In this document: one piece after another, positions 17,116-26,326 of the stretch
Numbering within the stretch: position 1 is the stretch's first letter
How the letters are laid out: every line of letters begins with the position of its first letter
Source of the DNA: Trinickia dabaoshanensis
GTDB taxonomy: Bacteria > Pseudomonadota > Gammaproteobacteria > Burkholderiales > Burkholderiaceae
Assembly: GCF_002879885.1 (NCBI RefSeq)
Contig: NZ_PNYA01000022.1
Span: 62,001-126,000 of the forward strand
DNA length: 64,000 nt
Direction: 5' to 3'
Position numbers and translations under genes: made by a program
Notes under the pieces: model-generated
Seen by the model: only the letters and a program-made list of their open reading frames with translations
Databases searched by the model: none
Told to the model about the DNA's origin: nothing

Positions 17116-17822
17116 AGCGCCGCCTCCGATGACACCATCCGCTCGACCGATACGATGCATCCGTCTCGAACGTGGACCACGTCGTCGGCCGATTCGAGCA
17201 CCTTCGGGTCGTGTGAAGAAAATACGAATGAAGTGGAACGCGCGCGCTGTATCTCGCGCATGAGATCGAGAATGCCGGCACCGGTCGCACTATCGAGGTT
17301 GGCCGTGGGTTCGTCGGCCAAGACCAACGCCGGGCGGGTAGCCAACGCACGCGCGATCGCCACGCGCTGCTGTTGACCGCCGGAAAGCTCGCCCGGTTTT
17401 CGATGCGCATGCGGCGCGACGCCCACGGCGTCGAGTAGGTCCAATACCTCGGAGCGACGCCTTGGCTTCGGTACGCCGAGCAGGGTCAGCGGATACTCGA
17501 CGTTCTCGTAGGCGCTCAACACGGGAATGAGATTGAACGCTTGGAAGACGAATCCGATATGACGCGCACGAAAATCCGAGAGCGCGTTACCTTTCAGTCG
17601 CTCGAGCTTTTCCCCGGCAACCGCGACGCTCCCGCTCGTCGCCCGATCGATTCCGCCGAGTAGGTTCAGCATCGTGGTCTTGCCGCTGCCCGACGGACCG
17701 GACAAGACCGTGAACCGTCCGGATACGATGTCCAGCGTAGCATCGCGCACGGCCGCCACGACTGCCGCGCCGGCGCCATAGGTCTTCGTCACTTGATGGA
17801 AACTCGCCGCTATCACGGGCAC
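17112..17822 (-). CDS. ABC transporter ATP-binding protein, LolD/MacB type
   Basis: A 236-residue ATPase with all motifs: Walker A GPSGSGKTT (42-50), Q-loop in FVFQAFNLIP, signature LSGGQQQR (146-153), Walker B VLADEP (167-172), D-loop NLDS and His204 in SSHDP. FNLIPVLSAYENVEYPL is typical of the LolD/MacB/FtsE group. First gene of the operon with the permease (4-base overlap), the LolA-like carrier and the outer-membrane barrel. It powers the permease on the cytoplasmic face. Confidence 0.9.
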   Translation of the reverse strand: MPVIAASFHQVTKTYGAGAAVVAAVRDATLDIVSGRFTVLSGPSGSGKTTMLNLLGGIDRATSGSVAVAGEKLERLKGNALSDFRARHIGFVFQAFNLIPVLSAYENVEYPLTLLGVPKPRRRSEVLDLLDAVGVAPHAHRKPGELSGGQQQRVAIARALATRPALVLADEPTANLDSATGAGILDLMREIQRARSTSFVFSSHDPKVLESADDVVHVRDGCIVSVERMVSSEAAL

Positions 17823-17990
17823 CCCTCTTCATCGGTTGTCGATGGGTGCACTGTGATCGCTTCTCGCGGCGGCTACGCGAGCTTGCGACGAATGGAAAAG
17901 AACGCCGACAAAGCGCTTGGCCCAGCGACGAACGGCAAGCAGCCGGCATCACTATGCCTGGACTGCTTCGCGAGCAAATTGCGTTCTAGG

Positions 17991-18920
17991 TCATTGCGGC
18001 CCGAGTTGCTTGATCAGCGCATCGAGCTGCGCCAACTCCTCGCTCGTCAGATCCGTCAACGGCGCGCGGACCGGACCGGCATCGCGCCCCACGAGTTTCG
18101 CACCCGCCTTCACGATACTGACGGCATAGCCTGCGCGGCGATTGCGGATTTTTAGATACGGCAAGAAGAATTCGTCGAGCAGGCGGCCCGTCGTCGCTTC
18201 GTCGCCCGCGGCAATCGCACGGTAGAACGTCATCGCCGTTTTCGGAATGAAATTGAACACGGCCGACGAATACACCGGCACGCCAAGCGCCTTATACGCC
18301 GCCGCATACACTTCGGCCGTGGGAAGCCCACCCAAATAGGCGAAGCGCTCGCCGAGCCGGCGGCGGATCGTGACCATCGCCTCGATCTCGCCCACGCCGT
18401 CCTTGAAACCGATCAGGTTGTCGCATCGATCGGCCAATTGTTCCAGCGCGTCGGCACCGAGCTTGGAGTTCGCGCGGTTATAAACGATCACGCCCATCTG
18501 CGGCACTGCCTTACACACCTGCTCGACATGCGCGGCGATGCCTTCCTGCGAAGCCTCGGTCAGGTAATGAGGCATCAACAAGATGCCTTGCGCGCCGTCG
18601 CGCTGCGCCTGCCGCGCATAGTCGATCGCGACCCGCGTCGGGCCGCCGGCGCCCGCCAGAATCGGCACCTTGCCGCGGCACACTTCCGTCGCCGTCCGGA
18701 TCACATGCGAGTACTCGCTGGGCGTCAGCGAAAAAAACTCGCCGGTGCCGCCCGCCGCGAACAGCGCGGTGGCGCCGTACGGTGCAAGCCATTCGAGGCG
18801 AGCGGCATAGGTATCCGCGCGAAACTCGCCGTTTGCATCGAAATCCGTCACGGGGAAGGAGAGGAGTCCTTCCGAAATGATGGCCTTCAGTTCTTGCGGT
18901 GTGGTCGTGGTCGTCGTCAT
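17991..18920 (-). CDS. kdgD: 5-dehydro-4-deoxyglucarate dehydratase
   Basis: A 309-residue enzyme of the DapA/NAL lyase family. It dehydrates and decarboxylates 5-dehydro-4-deoxy-D-glucarate to 2-oxoglutarate semialdehyde, joining both glucarate and galactarate breakdown. Family marks: GGTGEFFSL (57-65), Tyr147 in VIVYNRAN, and the Schiff-base Lys173 in IGFKDGVGE. The start is a Thr-rich run, MTTTTTT. It lies 68 bases after gudD and is the last gene of gudP-gudD-kdgD. The name rests on family match and operon context together. Confidence 0.92.
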   Translation of the reverse strand: MTTTTTTPQELKAIISEGLLSFPVTDFDANGEFRADTYAARLEWLAPYGATALFAAGGTGEFFSLTPSEYSHVIRTATEVCRGKVPILAGAGGPTRVAIDYARQAQRDGAQGILLMPHYLTEASQEGIAAHVEQVCKAVPQMGVIVYNRANSKLGADALEQLADRCDNLIGFKDGVGEIEAMVTIRRRLGERFAYLGGLPTAEVYAAAYKALGVPVYSSAVFNFIPKTAMTFYRAIAAGDEATTGRLLDEFFLPYLKIRNRRAGYAVSIVKAGAKLVGRDAGPVRAPLTDLTSEELAQLDALIKQLGPQ

Positions 18921-18988
18921 GATTCAAATCCTCGTGCTTTTCCTAGTATGGGCGTCGAGTTCGGCGGTAGTCGTTTAACGGGTCCCGT

Positions 18989-20329
18989 TCACCGTACGAG
19001 GCACGGGCGTCTGTTGTCGAATTTCCAATTGGGAATCAGAAATTGCATGGCAACGGCATCATCCCGCGAGCCGAGGCCATGCGTGCGATAAAGGGCATGG
19101 GCTTTTTCGAGTTCGTCCATATCGATGTCGATACCGAGCCCGGGCCTGCGAGGCACCGCGATCTTGCCGCCCTCGATCTTTAGAGGCTCACGCGTCAAGC
19201 GCTGCCCATCCTGCCAAATCCAATGCGTATCGATCGCCGTGACCTTGCCCGGCGCAGCCGCCCCGACATGGGTAAACATCGCCAGCGAAATATCGAAGTG
19301 ATTGTTCGAGTGCGAGCCCCAGGTCAGGCCGAACATCTGGCATAGCTGCGCGACGCGCACGGAGCCCTGCATGGTCCAGAAGTGCGGATCGGCTAGCGGA
19401 ATATCCACCGATTGCAGTTGGATCGAATGGGCCATTTGACGCCAGTCGGTCGCGATCATGTTCGTCGCCGTCGGCAATCCGGTCTCGCGGCGGAACTCCG
19501 CCATGACTTCCCGCCCCGAATAGCCGTTTTCCGCCCCGCAAGGGTCTTCGGCATAAGCGAGCACCCCATGCTTGTCGCGGCACAGCCGGATCGCTTCGGC
19601 AAGCGACCAAGCGCCATTGGGATCGAGCGTGACGCGCGCATCGGGAAAGCGCTCGTGCAACGCGACGATCGCTTCCATTTCCGCCTCGCCGCTGAGCACG
19701 CCACCTTTGAGCTTGAAATCGTCGAATCCGTAGCGGGCCTGGGCCGCCTCGGCCAAACGAACGACCGCCTCGGGGGTCAGCGCGGCTTCGTCGCGCAGGC
19801 TCGACCAGGCATCGCCCTCGTCGGATCGCGCGCGGTACTCGAGCGACGTTTTGCGGCGATCGCCGATATAGAACAAATAGCCCAGCATCTGCACCGCATC
19901 GCGCTGCTGCCCGGAACCCAACAGTGCCGCGACCGGCACGCCGAGGAATTGCCCGAGCAAGTCCAGCAAGGCCGATTCCACGGCCGTCACGGCGTGAATC
20001 GTCGTACGCAAATCGAACGTCTGCACGCCACGGCCGCCCGAGTCACGGTCGGCGAACGCCGCTTGCATCGCGTTCAGCACCTCGTTGTATCTGCCGATGG
20101 ACTGCCCCTGCACGAGCGCGCGGGCATCCTCCAGTGTCTTTCGGATCGCCTCGCCTCCCGGCACTTCGCCGAGGCCGATTCGGCCCGCGCTATCGCGCAG
20201 GATCACAACGTTTCTCGTGAACCACGGACTATGCGCGCCGCTCAGATTGAGCAACATGCTGTCCTGCCCGGCGACCGGGACAACGCGCATCTCCGTGACG
20301 ACCGGCGTGCCGGACGATATCGAATTCAT
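18989..20329 (-). CDS. gudD: glucarate dehydratase
   Basis: A 446-residue enolase-superfamily enzyme, the same length as E. coli GudD, that removes water from D-glucarate to give 5-dehydro-4-deoxyglucarate. Seen: [11 protein letters not shown] start with [12 protein letters not shown], the catalytic KxK stretch [11 protein letters not shown], metal ligands in VTLDPNGAW and [21 protein letters not shown], and the catalytic His in [10 protein letters not shown]. Cytoplasmic. Middle gene of the gud operon, 46 bases after gudP. Confidence 0.95.
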   Translation of the reverse strand: MNSISSGTPVVTEMRVVPVAGQDSMLLNLSGAHSPWFTRNVVILRDSAGRIGLGEVPGGEAIRKTLEDARALVQGQSIGRYNEVLNAMQAAFADRDSGGRGVQTFDLRTTIHAVTAVESALLDLLGQFLGVPVAALLGSGQQRDAVQMLGYLFYIGDRRKTSLEYRARSDEGDAWSSLRDEAALTPEAVVRLAEAAQARYGFDDFKLKGGVLSGEAEMEAIVALHERFPDARVTLDPNGAWSLAEAIRLCRDKHGVLAYAEDPCGAENGYSGREVMAEFRRETGLPTATNMIATDWRQMAHSIQLQSVDIPLADPHFWTMQGSVRVAQLCQMFGLTWGSHSNNHFDISLAMFTHVGAAAPGKVTAIDTHWIWQDGQRLTREPLKIEGGKIAVPRRPGLGIDIDMDELEKAHALYRTHGLGSRDDAVAMQFLIPNWKFDNRRPCLVR

Positions 20330-20375
20330 CTAAGACTCCACTGAAAAATTGAATCGGCATGCGGCGCTCGCGCCG

Positions 20376-21731
20376 TTAGCGCAGAGAGCCGCTCAGACGC
20401 ACACGTTTGATCTCGCCGACGACGAACACGTAACTGACGATGGCCATCGCCGCATTCGCGCTGACGAAAACGAGCGCACCGGCGAACGAGCCCGTCGCTT
20501 GCACGATGTAGCCGATCGCGATCGGCGTCGTAATGCCCGCCATGTTTCCGAATGTGTTGAAAAGCCCGCCGGAGAGGCCGGCCGCTTCGCGCGGCGAAGT
20601 ATCGGACACCACGGCCCAGCCGAGCGCACCGACGCCTTTACCGAAGAACGCAAGCGACATCACGATAACGACGAGTACGTTCGCTTCGATGTAACTGCAC
20701 GCGACCATGCTCATCGACATCAACATACCGACGACGATCGGCGTTTTACGCGCAACCGACAGTGAGAAACCCGATCTCGACATCCGATCGGAGAGCCAGC
20801 CCCCGACGACCCCACCCAGGAAACCGCAAATCGCAGGCAAAGAAGCGACGAAGCCTGCGTTCAAAATCGTCATGCCCCGCTGCTGCACCAGATACACCGG
20901 AAACCAGGTCAAAAAGAAGTAAGTGAGCGTGGTGATGCAGTATTGGCCGATATAGATGCCGAGCAGCATGCGGTTGGCCAACAGTTCCTTCACGCAAGCC
21001 CACGTATCCACCTGTTTCGGCTTGGTTGCGCCTCGGCAGGCGTCGAGCGCGACGAGCGCGCCGCCCTCCTCGAGATACCTCAGTTCGCTTTCGCTAATGC
21101 TCGGATGGTCCTTCGGTCCATGCACGACACGCAACCACACGCAGGCGCAAGCCACCCCAACGGCACCCATGAAGACGAACGCGCTTTCCCACCCGTGCCG
21201 ATGCACGAGCCACCCCATGATCGGCGCGAACAACACCGTCGCAAAGTATTGAGCCGAATTGAAGATCGCCGCCGCCAGGCCTCGTTCGTGAGACGGAAAC
21301 CACGCCGCCGCGATCCGGCTATTGCCCGGGAACGACGGCGCCTCGGCAGCGCCCACCGCGAGTCGTAGCAAGAACAGGGCGGCAACGGCGGCACCGCCGG
21401 TCAAGAATCCCACTGCGCCTTGAAACAACGTAAAGATCGACCAAAGCAAGATGCTGAAAAAATACGTGATGCGCGAACCGAACCGGTCCAGCAGCCAACC
21501 GCCCGGCAATTGACCGATCACATACGACCACGCAAACGCGGAAAAGATATAACCCATTTCGACCGGAGATAAACCCATCGCCCGGCGAATCGCCGGACCG
21601 GCTATCGAGATCGTCGCGCGGTCCGCGTAATTGACCGACGTTACGATGAACAGCATCGCGAGGATGCCCCAGCGCGTTCGGGACGCGAGCTTCGCGGCAA
21701 CGGGCACACTCGGCATGTGTAGCTCATCCAT
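20376..21731 (-). CDS. gudP: D-glucarate MFS transporter
   Basis: A 451-residue major-facilitator transporter of the anion:cation symporter family (GudP/GarP/ExuT). ATG 21731 is preferred to the longer frame because GGGGGAGA lies just before it. Marks: first helix with NYADRATISIAGPAIRRAMGL, GYIFSAFAWSYVIGQLPGGWLLDRFG, and GAAEAPSFPGNSRIAAAWFPSHERGLA, all close to GudP. Twelve helices are expected. First gene of the gud operon. A paralogue with the same motifs lies at 59098. Confidence 0.9.
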   Translation of the reverse strand: MDELHMPSVPVAAKLASRTRWGILAMLFIVTSVNYADRATISIAGPAIRRAMGLSPVEMGYIFSAFAWSYVIGQLPGGWLLDRFGSRITYFFSILLWSIFTLFQGAVGFLTGGAAVAALFLLRLAVGAAEAPSFPGNSRIAAAWFPSHERGLAAAIFNSAQYFATVLFAPIMGWLVHRHGWESAFVFMGAVGVACACVWLRVVHGPKDHPSISESELRYLEEGGALVALDACRGATKPKQVDTWACVKELLANRMLLGIYIGQYCITTLTYFFLTWFPVYLVQQRGMTILNAGFVASLPAICGFLGGVVGGWLSDRMSRSGFSLSVARKTPIVVGMLMSMSMVACSYIEANVLVVIVMSLAFFGKGVGALGWAVVSDTSPREAAGLSGGLFNTFGNMAGITTPIAIGYIVQATGSFAGALVFVSANAAMAIVSYVFVVGEIKRVRLSGSLR

Positions 21732-21913
21732 CTGCGTCTCCCCCATCGCTCGTCTTCGCTGCGATGCAGCGAATGACCGCGATCTCTTATAGGTATTGGA
21801 TTGTGTGAGGAGACCCATTCAGGATCAAATCAACCACTGACTCGAACGATTCAATTCTTGTATCGATCGGACGGAGCCCGCCAGGGGCGAACTACCGGCG
21901 AGCATCCGTTCAT

Positions 21914-22807
21914 TCATACGCCGGCGAGCTTGGGCAGGATGTGCGTTTTGACGATCGAGAGGATGGGATTGTCGTTATCGCGTTTGAAAACGCCGATCGT
22001 TTCGACGGGCTTGACCGGCTCCGTCTCGATCGGCCGCAGTACGACACCTTCGAAACGCAACTTCATCGCCGCTTCCGGTATCAGCGCCGCGCCGATACCG
22101 GCATGCACGAGCGCGAGCATCGTGTGAATCTGCGCGACATGCTCGACGATGACCGGCACCACGCCCGCCCGATCGAAGATGGCGCGCGTCAACCGGTAAA
22201 AATAATCGGCCTCGTAGGGTGAATACATCAATAGCGTTCGCCCCTGGAGGTCGGCCGCGGCCGGATGTTCGGGCCAATCGCCGGCTTGACCCTCGGGAAT
22301 GGCAAGCACGAGTCCCTCTTTACTCAAGACCGCTGTTTCGAGTTCCTCGCTATCCACGTGCGGCCGCAGCATGCCGAGATCGAGTTGCCCCGAGGCGAGC
22401 GCATCGAGTTGGTCTCGGCTAACCAATTCCTTGAGCGTCAGTGCAACACCCGGCGAATGGTCATGCACGAGACGCACCAGCTTCGGCAGAAGCCCATAGC
22501 CGGAAGCGGCGGTAAAGCCGATCGATAAAAAGCCCGCCTCGCCCTTCGCGACGCGGCGAGCCGTATAGGCCGCTTCCTCCGCGAGCCGAAGGATGCGAGC
22601 CGCTTCGTGGAAAAACGAACGGCCGGCGGCGGTCAGCCTGACCGTGCGACTCGTGCGGTCCAGCAGCGGCGTGCCGATCTGATGTTCGAGCAGGCGGATC
22701 TGCCGGCTGAGCGGCGGCTGCGTCATGTTCAAACGCTCGGCCGCGCGGCTGAAGTGCAGTTCCTCGGCGACGGCGACGAAGCAACGAATTTGGCTGATCT
22801 CGAACAT
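21914..22807 (-). CDS. LysR-family regulator next to the gud operon
   Basis: A 297-residue LysR protein. The start at 22807 (MFEISQIRCFVAVAEELHFSRAAERLNM) is the normal family N-terminus, though the frame stays open beyond. The helix-turn-helix is at about 1-60 (NMTQPPLSRQIRLLEHQIG). The effector domain begins near GFLSIGFTAAS, the BenM/CatM-type pattern. It lies 182 bases upstream of gudP on the same strand and is divergent from the NRAMP gene (22910). It may control the gud genes, itself or the transporter; context favours gud but does not prove it. Confidence 0.82.
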   Translation of the reverse strand: MFEISQIRCFVAVAEELHFSRAAERLNMTQPPLSRQIRLLEHQIGTPLLDRTSRTVRLTAAGRSFFHEAARILRLAEEAAYTARRVAKGEAGFLSIGFTAASGYGLLPKLVRLVHDHSPGVALTLKELVSRDQLDALASGQLDLGMLRPHVDSEELETAVLSKEGLVLAIPEGQAGDWPEHPAAADLQGRTLLMYSPYEADYFYRLTRAIFDRAGVVPVIVEHVAQIHTMLALVHAGIGAALIPEAAMKLRFEGVVLRPIETEPVKPVETIGVFKRDNDNPILSIVKTHILPKLAGV

Positions 22808-22909
22808 GGTCGGGTGGTTAGGCAGTGAATCCGGCGTGCAGGCAAGCACCATAACGTATTCGGGCCTGGCCCGATACTTGCGGTTATGCGTACGTTTGAG
22901 GAGGAAATC

Positions 22910-24202
22910 GTGTCCGACGAGCCCATCAAAGAACCCGAAAGCACCGTCACCGATCCCGTCGAACGTTCGTGGATACGCCGTCTCGGTCCCGGTCTGATCA
23001 CGGGCGCGGCGGACGACGATCCGTCCGGCATCGGGACCTATTCGCAAGCGGGCGCCCAGTTCGGCTTCAACCTACTGTGGACCTTGCTGCTGACCTATCC
23101 GCTGATGGCGGCGATCCAACTCGTGAGCGCGACGATCGGGCGCGTCACCGGCAAGGGACTCGCATCGAATATGCGCGCGCATTATCCGCGGTGGCTGCTT
23201 TACACCGCGGTGCTGTTGCTGATCGTCGCCAATGTCATCAATATCGCGGCCGATCTGTCGGCGATGGGCGCATCGGCGCAACTGCTCGTGGGTACGCCGC
23301 AGCAACTGAACGTCGTGGTTTTAGGCGGGTTGTCGGTCGTCCTCCAAATCTTCGTGCCTTATGAACGGTACGCCCGCCTGCTGAAGTGGATCGCGCTGAC
23401 ACTGCTTGCGTATGTCGCCGTCGCCCTGATTACGCCGATACACTGGGGCGAGGTCGCCCATGCGATCGTGATGCCGCGCTTTTCGCTATCGAGCGACTAT
23501 CTGACGACGATCGTTGCCGTGCTGGGCACCACTATCAGCCCATATTTATTCTTCTGGCAAGCTTCGCAGGAAGTGGAGGAAATGAAGTCGGAGCCAGGGC
23601 AAAAGCCGCTGCGCCGCGTACCGCATCAGGCGCCCGCGCAGCTCCGCCGTATCAGCTTCGACACGTGGGTCGGCATGGGCGTATCGAACGTCATTGCGTT
23701 CTTTATCGTATTGACGGCGGCGGCAACGCTCAACGTCCATCACGTCGATGTTAAAACGTCGGCCGACGCCGCACGCGCACTCGAACCGATTGCCGGCCGA
23801 TTCGCCTATGTACTGTTCGCGTTGGGTATCATCGGCACCGGATTGCTCGCGCTGCCGGTACTGGCCGGCTCCGCTGCTTACGCAGCCGCGGGTAGCTTCC
23901 GTTGGCGTAGCAGCCTGTCGTTGCATCTGGCGCTGGCGCGTGAATTCTATGCGGTGATCGCATTGGCGATCGTGGGTGGCGTTGCCATTACGTTCATGCA
24001 TTTCGACCCGATTCGCGCGCTGTATTGGAGCGCGGTAATCAATGGGGTAACGGCGGTGCCGATCATGGCCGTCATCATGCTGATGGCGCGAAGCAAGCGC
24101 ATCATGGGCGAGTTTGCAGTCAGAGGGCCGCTCGCCTGGGGCGGGTGGACCGCGACGATCGCCATGGCAATCGCCGCGGTGGGCGTGTTCGTGCCCGGAT
24201 GA
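22910..24202 (+). CDS. NRAMP-family metal-ion transporter
   Basis: About 430 residues with eleven predicted helices. GTG 22910 is chosen because GAGGAGGA lies at 22898-22905; an in-frame ATG at 22886 gives 8 more residues. Helix 1 has GAADDDPSG (32-40) where classical MntH has DPGN, and helix 6 has TTISPYLFFWQASQE (208-222) where MntH has an MPHN-type motif; so the metal-binding Met is absent and the substrate may not be Mn2+ (Mg2+ or another ion is possible). A decayed relative with the same motifs lies at 37640-38550. Inner membrane. Divergent from the LysR gene. Confidence 0.82.
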   Translation: MSDEPIKEPESTVTDPVERSWIRRLGPGLITGAADDDPSGIGTYSQAGAQFGFNLLWTLLLTYPLMAAIQLVSATIGRVTGKGLASNMRAHYPRWLLYTAVLLLIVANVINIAADLSAMGASAQLLVGTPQQLNVVVLGGLSVVLQIFVPYERYARLLKWIALTLLAYVAVALITPIHWGEVAHAIVMPRFSLSSDYLTTIVAVLGTTISPYLFFWQASQEVEEMKSEPGQKPLRRVPHQAPAQLRRISFDTWVGMGVSNVIAFFIVLTAAATLNVHHVDVKTSADAARALEPIAGRFAYVLFALGIIGTGLLALPVLAGSAAYAAAGSFRWRSSLSLHLALAREFYAVIALAIVGGVAITFMHFDPIRALYWSAVINGVTAVPIMAVIMLMARSKRIMGEFAVRGPLAWGGWTATIAMAIAAVGVFVPG

Positions 24203-24337
24203 AAGCGCCCGACATCTATCGCACACGCTAACGCGCGAAGCGACGAGGAAATCGTTGCGACGATCTCGCGCCCATGCGCGTTCCCATTTCGCTCGCGAGC
24301 ATAAGCCGGCTCGATCCTCGTCCTTGCGACGGTAGCG

Positions 24338-24823
24338 TTAGTCGTCGCCACCACCTTCGAAGTCGACCGTTGGCTCGCATCGAATCGGAAAATTGACCGA
24401 ATTCGCCACGTAGCATTGGCTGTGAGCTTTATGGTGCAGCTCCAACGCTAGCGCTCGATCGTCGCCGCGACGAATGACGACGCGCGGGTGCAAAACGATT
24501 TCCGTGAAGCGGCCTTGCTCGGCGCTATCCAGCATCGTGCCTTCGGCCTCGTCGTGGTATTCCACGACCCGGATGCCGGCGTCGGAGCACAAATGCAGGT
24601 ACCACAACTCGTGGCAAGCCGATGCAGACGCCACCAGCAAATCCTCGGGGTTCCAGCGCGCCGCGTCGCCGCGAAACGCGGGGTCGGACGAGCCCGGGAT
24701 ATCGGGTTTGTTAACCGCGCGGATGACGTGATCGCGACCGTACTCGCGGTATCCGGATGTACCGGTGCCCCGGTTGCCCGTCCATTGCACCGAAACGCGG
24801 TATTTGTGTTCGCCGTGTGCCAT
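24338..24823 (-). CDS. OsmC-family protein
   Basis: A 161-residue OsmC/Ohr-fold protein from ATG 24823. The two peroxidatic cysteines fit ASACHELWYLH and AHSQCYVANSVNFPI; the central NPEDLLVASASACH is the family signature. Such proteins reduce organic hydroperoxides as dimers using dithiols. The N-terminus HKYRVSVQWTGNRGTGTSGYREYGRDH belongs to the OsmC branch that covers YhfA-like proteins. Convergent with the NRAMP gene. A perfect palindrome (24934-24947) lies 111 bases upstream. Confidence 0.85.
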   Translation of the reverse strand: MAHGEHKYRVSVQWTGNRGTGTSGYREYGRDHVIRAVNKPDIPGSSDPAFRGDAARWNPEDLLVASASACHELWYLHLCSDAGIRVVEYHDEAEGTMLDSAEQGRFTEIVLHPRVVIRRGDDRALALELHHKAHSQCYVANSVNFPIRCEPTVDFEGGGDD

Positions 24824-24880
24824 TGCCTTGCCCGTCCTTATCGAAACGTTGTACTCGCGACGTCGCAATCGTGTCGCCGG

Positions 24881-25033
24881 TCACCGCGACGTCGCGGCTA
24901 ACCAACGCTGCGCATTCTGACACAGGATGGTATTTTGGTATACCAAACAAGCGATTTTCAGGATGGGCACTCCGGTGTTTTGCCGCCCCTGTTTGCGAAC
25001 TGCGCAAATGACATAGGTATCAGCCCGATACAT
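24881..25033 (-). pseudogene. truncated FitB/VapC-type PIN toxin
   Basis: Starting at ATG 25033, which overlaps the FitA-like gene by 14 bases as in normal fitAB pairs, the frame reads MYRADTYVICAVRKQGRQNTG. This matches the usual start of a FitB PIN nuclease (MYLVDTNVISE.RK.GRAN.GV), but the strictly expected Asn after DT is Tyr, and resemblance ends after about 22 residues. The frame then runs through unrelated sequence to a stop at 24881-24883. The other acidic PIN residues are absent. The toxin is therefore broken and only its head remains. Confidence 0.6.
24934..24947. promoter_or_regulatory. perfect 14-bp palindrome TTTGGTATACCAAA
   Basis: The 14 bases read the same on both strands. 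The core TTGGTATACCAA is the type of site bound by FadR-type GntR regulators such as ExuR/UxuR of enteric bacteria. It lies 111 bases upstream of the OsmC start and within the FitB remnant. A related CGGTATACCG occurs at 54393-54402. A role is not shown. Confidence 0.4.
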
Positions 25034-25253
25034 GTCCCGCCTCGCCGTCGCCGACTCGCGCGAAATCGGCGTCGTCACCCACATTCGGCATCGCCATCAG
25101 AACTTCCGCGAAGGTCCTGCGCTGTGGACTGCGTAAAGCCTTCGCAAGGATCTCGCGATGCTCGGCCTCCACACTCCGACCGTGGGCGGCCGCGCGCTCC
25201 CTTAAACTCTTGACCAATGCGTCATCCAGATTTCTGACCACAAGATTTGCCAT
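25020..25253 (-). CDS. FitA-like ribbon-helix-helix antitoxin, orphan
   Basis: A 77-residue protein. Residues 1-40 (MANLVVRNLDDALVKSL and AAAHGRSVEAEHREIL) form a ribbon-helix-helix domain of the FitA/VapB type, which binds DNA as a dimer and, in complete systems, holds a PIN-domain toxin silent with its C-terminal tail. The partner toxin gene that should overlap its 3' end is truncated (24881-25033), so this antitoxin is an orphan here. The tail ends in GDGEAGHVSG. It may still bind its own promoter or related sites. Confidence 0.75.
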   Translation of the reverse strand: MANLVVRNLDDALVKSLRERAAAHGRSVEAEHREILAKALRSPQRRTFAEVLMAMPNVGDDADFARVGDGEAGHVSG

Positions 25254-25406
25254 CGTCTACTCCCATCCAAGCCCGGCTTCAATGCTAGCATCGCGCAGAC
25301 AATACAAGCATTGCTATCACTTCGGATGGTTTCGCGATCGGCGGGTCCGCGGCTACGTCGCCGAACGACTTCGGGGATCTCCCCCGCGCGCCCCGTTCGG
25401 GTGCGG

Positions 25407-26135
25407 CTATAGATCGAAATTGGTCGGCATTAAAACCACGTCGCGAATGGTCACGCCGCGTTGCCGCGTCAGCATGAATAGGATCGTCGCCGCGACTTCG
25501 CTCGCCTCGATCAAGCTGCCCGATTCCTTGGCCTCTTCGAGTTTTTCCTCGGGCCAATCGGCGAGCAATGCACTGATCACGGGACCAGGCGACACGGAGC
25601 CCACTCGGATACCGTGCTTGAAAACTTGCCGGCGCACGGTTTGCACGAAACAGTTGATCGCCCACTTGGACGACGCATAAACCGGCTCCCACGGCGTGGG
25701 GAAATGCGCGGCCAGCGAACTCGTCACCACGATATCGCCCGTGCGCCGCTCGATCATGTGCGGCAAGACGTCGTGCACGTTCTTCATCACGACATTGACG
25801 TTCAGATTCAACATCCGATCGATCGCCTCGGTGTCCGCATCGACGAGATCGCCACCCACGTATGTGCCCGCGTTCGCATGCAAGATATCGATCTGCCCCG
25901 CCAATTGCAGCGCACGAGGGACCAGGGCGGCACAAGCCTTCGGATCGAGCAGATCGACGATCAAGGGGATCGCCGCTTGGCCGAGCTTGCCGCACAGTGC
26001 GTTCAACGCGGCCTCGTCGCGGTCCACCAACACCACACGGGCACCCGCCGACAAGAGCGCCTCCGCGCTCGCCAACCCGATTCCAGAGGCGGCGCCCGTT
26101 ACTACAGCAACCTTGCCGTTCAGTTCTCCTGCCAT
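25407..26135 (-). CDS. SDR family oxidoreductase
   Basis: A 242-residue classical SDR. NAD(P)-binding loop TGAASGIG (13-20), Asp38 at the end of strand 2 (VDRD) favouring NAD(H), NAG at 88-90, Ser139-140, and catalytic Tyr153/Lys157 in YASSK. HANAGTYVGGDLVDAD and the ending TIRDVVLMPTNFDL resemble ribitol-dehydrogenase-like SDRs. Substrate unknown. An inverted repeat at 26175-26207 sits 40 bases upstream of its start, so it is probably under a repressor. Confidence 0.82.
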   Translation of the reverse strand: MAGELNGKVAVVTGAASGIGLASAEALLSAGARVVLVDRDEAALNALCGKLGQAAIPLIVDLLDPKACAALVPRALQLAGQIDILHANAGTYVGGDLVDADTEAIDRMLNLNVNVVMKNVHDVLPHMIERRTGDIVVTSSLAAHFPTPWEPVYASSKWAINCFVQTVRRQVFKHGIRVGSVSPGPVISALLADWPEEKLEEAKESGSLIEASEVAATILFMLTRQRGVTIRDVVLMPTNFDL

Positions 26136-26174
26136 CGTCTCCGCCTGTTGAAAGTCGCCCGCTGACGGGCAAAT

Positions 26175-26207
26175 AGATCATTTGCTCTTACGTCGATCAA
26201 ATGATCT
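26175..26207. promoter_or_regulatory. 10-bp inverted repeat upstream of the SDR gene
   Basis: AGATCATTTG (26175-26184) and CAAATGATCT (26198-26207) are perfect inverted copies 13 bases apart, 40 bases upstream of the SDR start at 26135. Arm length and A/T content fit an operator for a TetR- or LysR-class protein. Confidence 0.5.
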
Positions 26208-26326
26208 TATGCAGCGAATCCCTTGTCAAGGCGGGCCGCAGCAATCGCGGCGGGTCCTTCCGCGCCGCCCCATCCGCCCCTCCGCGCCTCGTGTTACATC
26301 GAAACAGGGACATATCGAATGCCTAA

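Noticed and set aside
24823-25020. A complete FitB toxin next to fitA
   Set aside because: Fewer than 200 bases are available between the FitA stop and the OsmC start, too few for a PIN domain of about 140 residues, and the motif residues are missing.
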